From Membranipora membranacea (Eukaryota > Bryozoa > Gymnolaemata > Cheilostomatida > Membraniporidae), in assembly GCA_914767715.1 (NCBI GenBank), contig OU612067.1, positions 31,780,162 through 31,844,161 on the forward strand: a DNA stretch of 64,000 nt, read 5' to 3'. Below the pieces are notes generated by a model, which saw nothing but the letters and a program-made list of their open reading frames with translations, was not told the origin of the DNA and made no database searches. Made by a program: the position numbers and the translations under genes. The stretch's first letter is position 1. Every line of letters starts with the position of its first letter. Of this stretch, positions 59,541 through 64,000 are shown one piece after another.

Positions 59541-62500
59541 ATGAAAGCATCACTAGAAACAACGCCTCTCTTGATAACAGATGAGAAATGTGTGTCTGAG
59601 AGTGAATATCTACTGAAGTTACATGCTGAAAACCAGATATTAAAACAACGTCTTGAGCCAGTGATCACAAACCTATTAGACAAGCAATCAGAAGAAGGAT
59701 ACACTAAAACAGACGGAATCGAGACATCTGACAAAGACAGCAAAGATCAGACAGGAAACTAGAGAGAAAGGGTTGATGATCATAACATTTCTATTCTTTG
59801 TATTTCTGACTTACTGTATTGATGTAGGCTTGGTCTCGTTCTACACTGATATGGCACTTGAGAAAGGATTGACTAAAATTCAAGTTGGAATCGTATTCAG
59901 TTCCTTTAATGTAACTCGATGTCTTGGTGCTACATTCATCACTTACAAGGTAAAGTGAACTGCTATGTAAAATTATTATTAGCTCGAGGTTTCTGCTAAA
60001 CTAAATTAGGACTACCACAGCCATTTTTGAACAAAATTCAAACGACTTTTCTTGAGCACAATCCGATGATAATTTCCCACCTTGTGATAAACTCATAATC
60101 TTCATCAGCTCCATTCCCCTCACTTTAACAAGCTGGGCACGTTACCCCTCAGGCTAATATTGCTACCCTCATTTGTTTTAAGAATGATATACAAGCCCCT
60201 GTAGTCAGCTATCACTTTGCATCTAAGGCCAAGCACCCAGTATAACGGTAAATTTCGTTCAAGAAAGCTGAAAGAAGATTCCATTACAATTACCTATTAT
60301 GATTTTCCGTATTTTTCCCTGTACAATTATGGAGTCTCGATAGAGGTTGATATATTAATATAAGGAATTGTATTGATAAACTTGTGGTCATTAGGTTACG
60401 GGTCCATATCTCAACAAATCAGATTAGTTGGTGGCACACCATGTTTCCTTGGAATTTTGTAGCACAAGTAGCTGGATAATTACTGGCAAAACTAATGCTG
60501 CTATCATCATTTGTTTGAAAGAAAAATATCAACTGCCCCTAAAAAATCATACATGATTAATAGTTCATTGATTGAGGTCTGCTGTTCATCATTTATTGGT
60601 TTGCATGTACTGTCTAGCACCCAGCATAACCGTAAAATCCACTCTAGACAGATGAATGAACATTCCATTGTACAGCATCTCCCACAATAAAATGCACAAT
60701 ACTTTGATTAAGGGATAGAGGCGAGCAGAGGCTGGACCATCTAGCACTGCCACCCATCACAACATTCCTGCACACCACTTGCAGTGAACATTTCACTAGA
60801 ATAGCTGACGACCATTATCACCCCTTGAACTCTCGTATAAAATTAAATACAAACAGAACATCTGCTCGTAGAGCAAAAATAGATAAATATAGGCCATCCA
60901 AGTGTAAAACAACCAAAAGACAAAATACCTTTTTTGAATTTTATATGCGATTTTTTAACTAATGCAGCTCAGACTCCTTTTATTTTTATTTTGCCATGTA
61001 TGTGCCGTACATTCGATGCTATCAACCTTATCACAGGATGGATATTAGAATTTAGGCAATAAACAAACTTCAAACTTCAAACTTCAAACTTAGCTTTGTG
61101 CCTGAAGTGATTAGAGAGGTTCAGTCTCTAATCATAAAACATTATCCATTTGCAGTTATGCTAGGTTAGCTCTCGAAAAAGAATCTGACATCACCATAGA
61201 CTTAATGATAAACCTATACAGGACACTATATGGAGCATTAGCATTGAGGCACTGAGGCATTTAATTGTGGGCGATGTAACGTCATTGGAAGGTGTAGAAA
61301 CAGTGATGCTATCCTTGATTTACTGTCCAAAATCCAGGTTTTTTGTCGCTAACTCAAAAATCAATTTTTATCAGATTTTGAGTCCGAAAATTGCAATAGA
61401 TTAAGCAGCTTGTATTGAACAGTTTGATACTAGTTTTGGGCAAAAAAAGAAATAGCATCAAGCTGATAACAAGATACTGCTGATTGTAAAGTAATTTTCA
61501 ATTTCATAAATTCGATCAAAATTGATCGAGTTATGAACTAAAAACCTGGATTATGGACAGTAAATCAATAATAGCATCAATGCTTCTACACTCTACACCT
61601 ACCAATGACGTCACGACGCTCCAAAACTATGTGCCTTACTTTAGCTGTATGTGGTGTCCTGTCTAGGGTTATTATTAAGTCTATGGGTCCAGCTTTGTCT
61701 AAGAAGATGGTATCAAATGAATTTTTCAAAAAAGGAAAACAACTCAACCATTATTCCAGACCAATACCTCACAGCTGCTTGACCCTGTTGCTGGTTGACT
61801 ACATTCAAGCGTATTTAGAAAACTGCAATAGATTAAGCAGCTTGTCCTGAACGGTTTGATACTAATTTAAGGCAAAATAATTTTATTAAGTTGATAACAA
61901 GATGCTGCTGATTTTAAAGCAATTTTCAATTTCAGAATCCAATTAAAATTAAGTGCCTCATTTCAGCTGTATATGGTGTCCTGTCTAGGTTTATTATTTA
62001 GTCTATGGACATCACTGAGTTTCCCTAGATTGGATTGCTTTTTTGTCAACGTTCATATTATGGCATTCCTTTTTTGTAAGTTGCACAACATTCATCCTTA
62101 CACACATTGTTGACAGATTGCCCTTTCCTTTTTCATGTTCGAGGGTAGCATGGTTTGGCTTACGGTGGTTGTAGTATGCACCTTGACTGCTATGTAATTT
62201 AGTGGGTTAACTGAGTTTAGTGCTTATGGTTGAAAAGTGGCAACTTATCTTTTAACTTTTATTAGCTAGCTGGAGTTTCTTCCAAGTGGCTATTTCTGGT
62301 CGGTGGACTAGTGATATCTCTACCCTGTGTGGCATTCGGGTGAGTACTCTGTGTCTGTGACAGCTGCTGATACTTTCCCTACACGCTCAAACTATCTATA
62401 TCCATGTACAATTTCCACAAAGCTGATCAATGACACTAAATCCCTGATAAATTGAAAACCAATAACATATCATATATATATATATATATCATTATTTAGG

Positions 62501-63772
62501 CCTCGCCACAATGGCTGATAAAGTGTTTCATCAACTGATACCTGTTGGAACAAACCCATATGTACGTGCTTTGAAGTTCCATAATGACCTGGCAAGCAGC
62601 CTATTACTAGTCTTTATTTACACTTATCAGATTCAGTAACATAACCTAACATGCAGATGACAGCTATAGGATAAGTCAATAATACAAAACTAAAGACTTC
62701 AGAAAAACCAAGGCAATATATAGTCTGACATTTAGCCCAGCACTAGTTATACCAAAGTTTTTCATTTAAGAAAACAAGGCACTTCTAGGTATACATTGTG
62801 TGTTGTGATAGAAGTTGTACTTCCTTCTCAGTGATTAGGTATTACTGTAAAACTAGCTACCTGACTACAATGTTGCTTTGTTGTTGTTTGCATGTTGCTT
62901 TCCATAGTCTCTCAGTATTTATTTCTCTGAAGTTAGAGGATCACACATCAATGCAATGATTTAGATTTAGTTTGAAATTATTTTCCTACCGAGCGTGAGC
63001 CTGATGGCCCTGATATGTCTTTAAGTGGAACATCGATATATTTATGTGCGAATGGTATTGGTATAAGATTCTGTTGAAGACAAAGAAACCTGCAATTTGA
63101 GAACAAGGAACAAAAAGTTGCTTGCAAGGCCAGCCAACGACTGTTCTTAGAACGAAAGTTTGCAGACTAGAGTACTCAATCATTATGCTATTTTAAAGCT
63201 TTGTCGAATGTCTGCTTATGTATGGCAAACCCGTCCTTTTCAATAGTATGGATGCAAAGAATGAGGAAGATTTTTTAAATTTTCAAAGCTGCGGAAAATC
63301 TTTAATATGGTAGTTTAAAGCACAGAAGTACAGAAGTGCCATACAGGCACAGTTTTTTGAAGAAATATGTGCATAACTTTGAAGAACACATTGTCCTACA
63401 CTTGAGGCTTCCTTATTGTTGTTTCATTGCCTGTCTTTGGGAGTATAACGCATTCATTTTTCTCAGCACTTTTTAATTAGTGATTAAACGAATTAATCCA
63501 TCAAACCCGTTTTATGTTTGAAATATATCTGTAACATTGCAACAAATTTCTTTTGATCTTCTACATCATGTTAACATCGATTTTATTTTCACTAAATAAT
63601 GTATTTGGTATCAATTTTTTATAGATTGGTGGGCAATATCAGGAATCCTGAGGTATTCTTCACAGCATCTCTTTTCAGTAGACTCGTGTCCGGATCGGGG
63701 TCAAGCATGATTATTGCTTCCTGCTCATCAACTCTATTCCGCACCACAACATGGAAACCTGCATCAGTTGTG
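59541..63772 (+). CDS. Major facilitator transporter, SLC18B1-like (5' part)
   Basis: Three exons are well supported: one ending at 59949 (donor GTAAAG), then 62266-62339 and 63625-63772. They join in phase to encode TM1 (TFLFFVFLTYCIDVGLVSFY), a KGLTKIQVGIVFSSF loop, a second helix, SSKWLFLVGG, and a FFTASLFSRLVSGSGSS segment. This layout fits the MFS N-terminal half, most like vesicular-amine-transporter relatives (SLC18B1). The MFS frame opens only at TTG 59773 or ATG 59776. A 73-codon frame from ATG 59541 (SLETTPLLITDEK) ends just before, in another frame, at 59760-59762. So either translation starts at 59776 after an upstream frame, or a 1-base error or polymorphism breaks a longer N-terminus. 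The gene continues beyond the right edge. Confidence 0.72.
59950..62265 (+). other. Intron of the transporter gene
   Basis: A 2.3 kb intron. It holds two diverged tandem segments (about 60130-60330 and 60470-60680), a (CAAACTT)n tract near 61065-61092, a foldback element at 61271-61615, and a duplicated piece (61405-61690 and 61840-62010). Confidence 0.5.
61271..61615. mobile_element. Foldback MITE with about 75-bp inverted arms
   Basis: The left arm (GTAACGTCATTGGAAGGTGT and onward to about 61345) pairs with the right arm (61535-61615), with a few mismatches and a small insertion. The internal sequence is AT-rich with no coding region. Confidence 0.75.
62694..62910. mobile_element. Diverged, internally deleted copy of the TTAA MITE
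   Basis: The ends AGACTTCAG and ATAGTCT, and the inner stretch GCAATATATAGTCTG, match the MITEs in genes 4 and 5. It is 217 bp, about half their length. The flanks CTAA and CTCA are not exact TTAA duplications. Confidence 0.7.
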
Positions 63773-64000
63773 GTAAGTTCAAATGATTTGATGGCTGAAT
63801 TCCAACAATCCTTTAATCAATGGCACTCAATTTATTAAGTGATGAATGTGAAATAGCTGATGGCAGAATAGCAAATTAAGGCAGTATCCTGAAGTTTGAT
63901 ATGTCATGTTATGCTTGCTCTGTTTTGTTTCCGGTACCATCATATTACCGTCAAAAATATTTTCCATCCTCTTGCTTGATTGTCTAGCTCCCTTAACGTT

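Noticed and set aside
61605-61850. 81-codon open frame in the transporter intron
   Set aside because: It starts in the arm of a foldback element and runs through a duplicated noncoding segment; no domain was recognised.

Overview
The window looks like nuclear DNA of an invertebrate animal. It is AT-rich and has spliceosomal introns (GTRAGT donors, pyrimidine-rich AG acceptors), TATA promoters and AATAAA signals. It also carries non-LTR retrotransposon fragments, a BEL/Pao integrase relic (a group known only from animals) and several non-autonomous DNA transposons. I cannot name the species from sequence alone. No prokaryotic or organellar features were seen.

Left two thirds (about 1-41 kb): a tandem array of one gene family I do not recognise. 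Members start at 1045, 8363, 10397, 19191, 23487 and 31623, with a decayed one at 40458; all are on the + strand. Each intact member has a TATA box 61-65 bp before the ATG and three coding exons joined by two phase-1 introns. The product is a small secreted precursor: signal peptide, short Gly/Pro/Gln-rich units (mostly ended by Asp-Lys-Arg), an acidic linker, and a short charged C-terminal helix encoded by exon 3. The layout resembles a multi-copy propeptide cut at dibasic sites, such as neuropeptide or pheromone precursors, but the function is unknown. The array grew by segmental duplication. Block 1-5.2 kb is repeated at 30.5-36.0 kb, the 19.2 kb and 23.5 kb genes sit in 4.3 kb tandem units, and the spacer at 13.1-18.5 kb is repeated at 26.6-30.5 kb. 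Transposon insertions present in one copy and absent from the other give exact target sites: a 1.7 kb foldback, a 348 bp hAT-like element carrying a tRNA-like module, TTAA elements, and a LINE tail.

Middle (36-50 kb): gene-poor DNA holding diverged duplicated blocks, four arrays of a 16-bp GGTGGGAAAA-type minisatellite, a BEL/Pao integrase relic at 42.4 kb, a foldback hairpin at 42.0 kb and possible LINE debris at 48 kb.

Right (50-64 kb): a five-exon single-pass membrane protein with extracellular NHL repeats and a YxxL tail, interrupted by one in-frame TAG; a composite hAT-like element with a 5'-truncated non-LTR retrotransposon nested in it (55.7-58.1 kb); and the 5' half of a major facilitator transporter resembling SLC18B1 that runs off the right edge.
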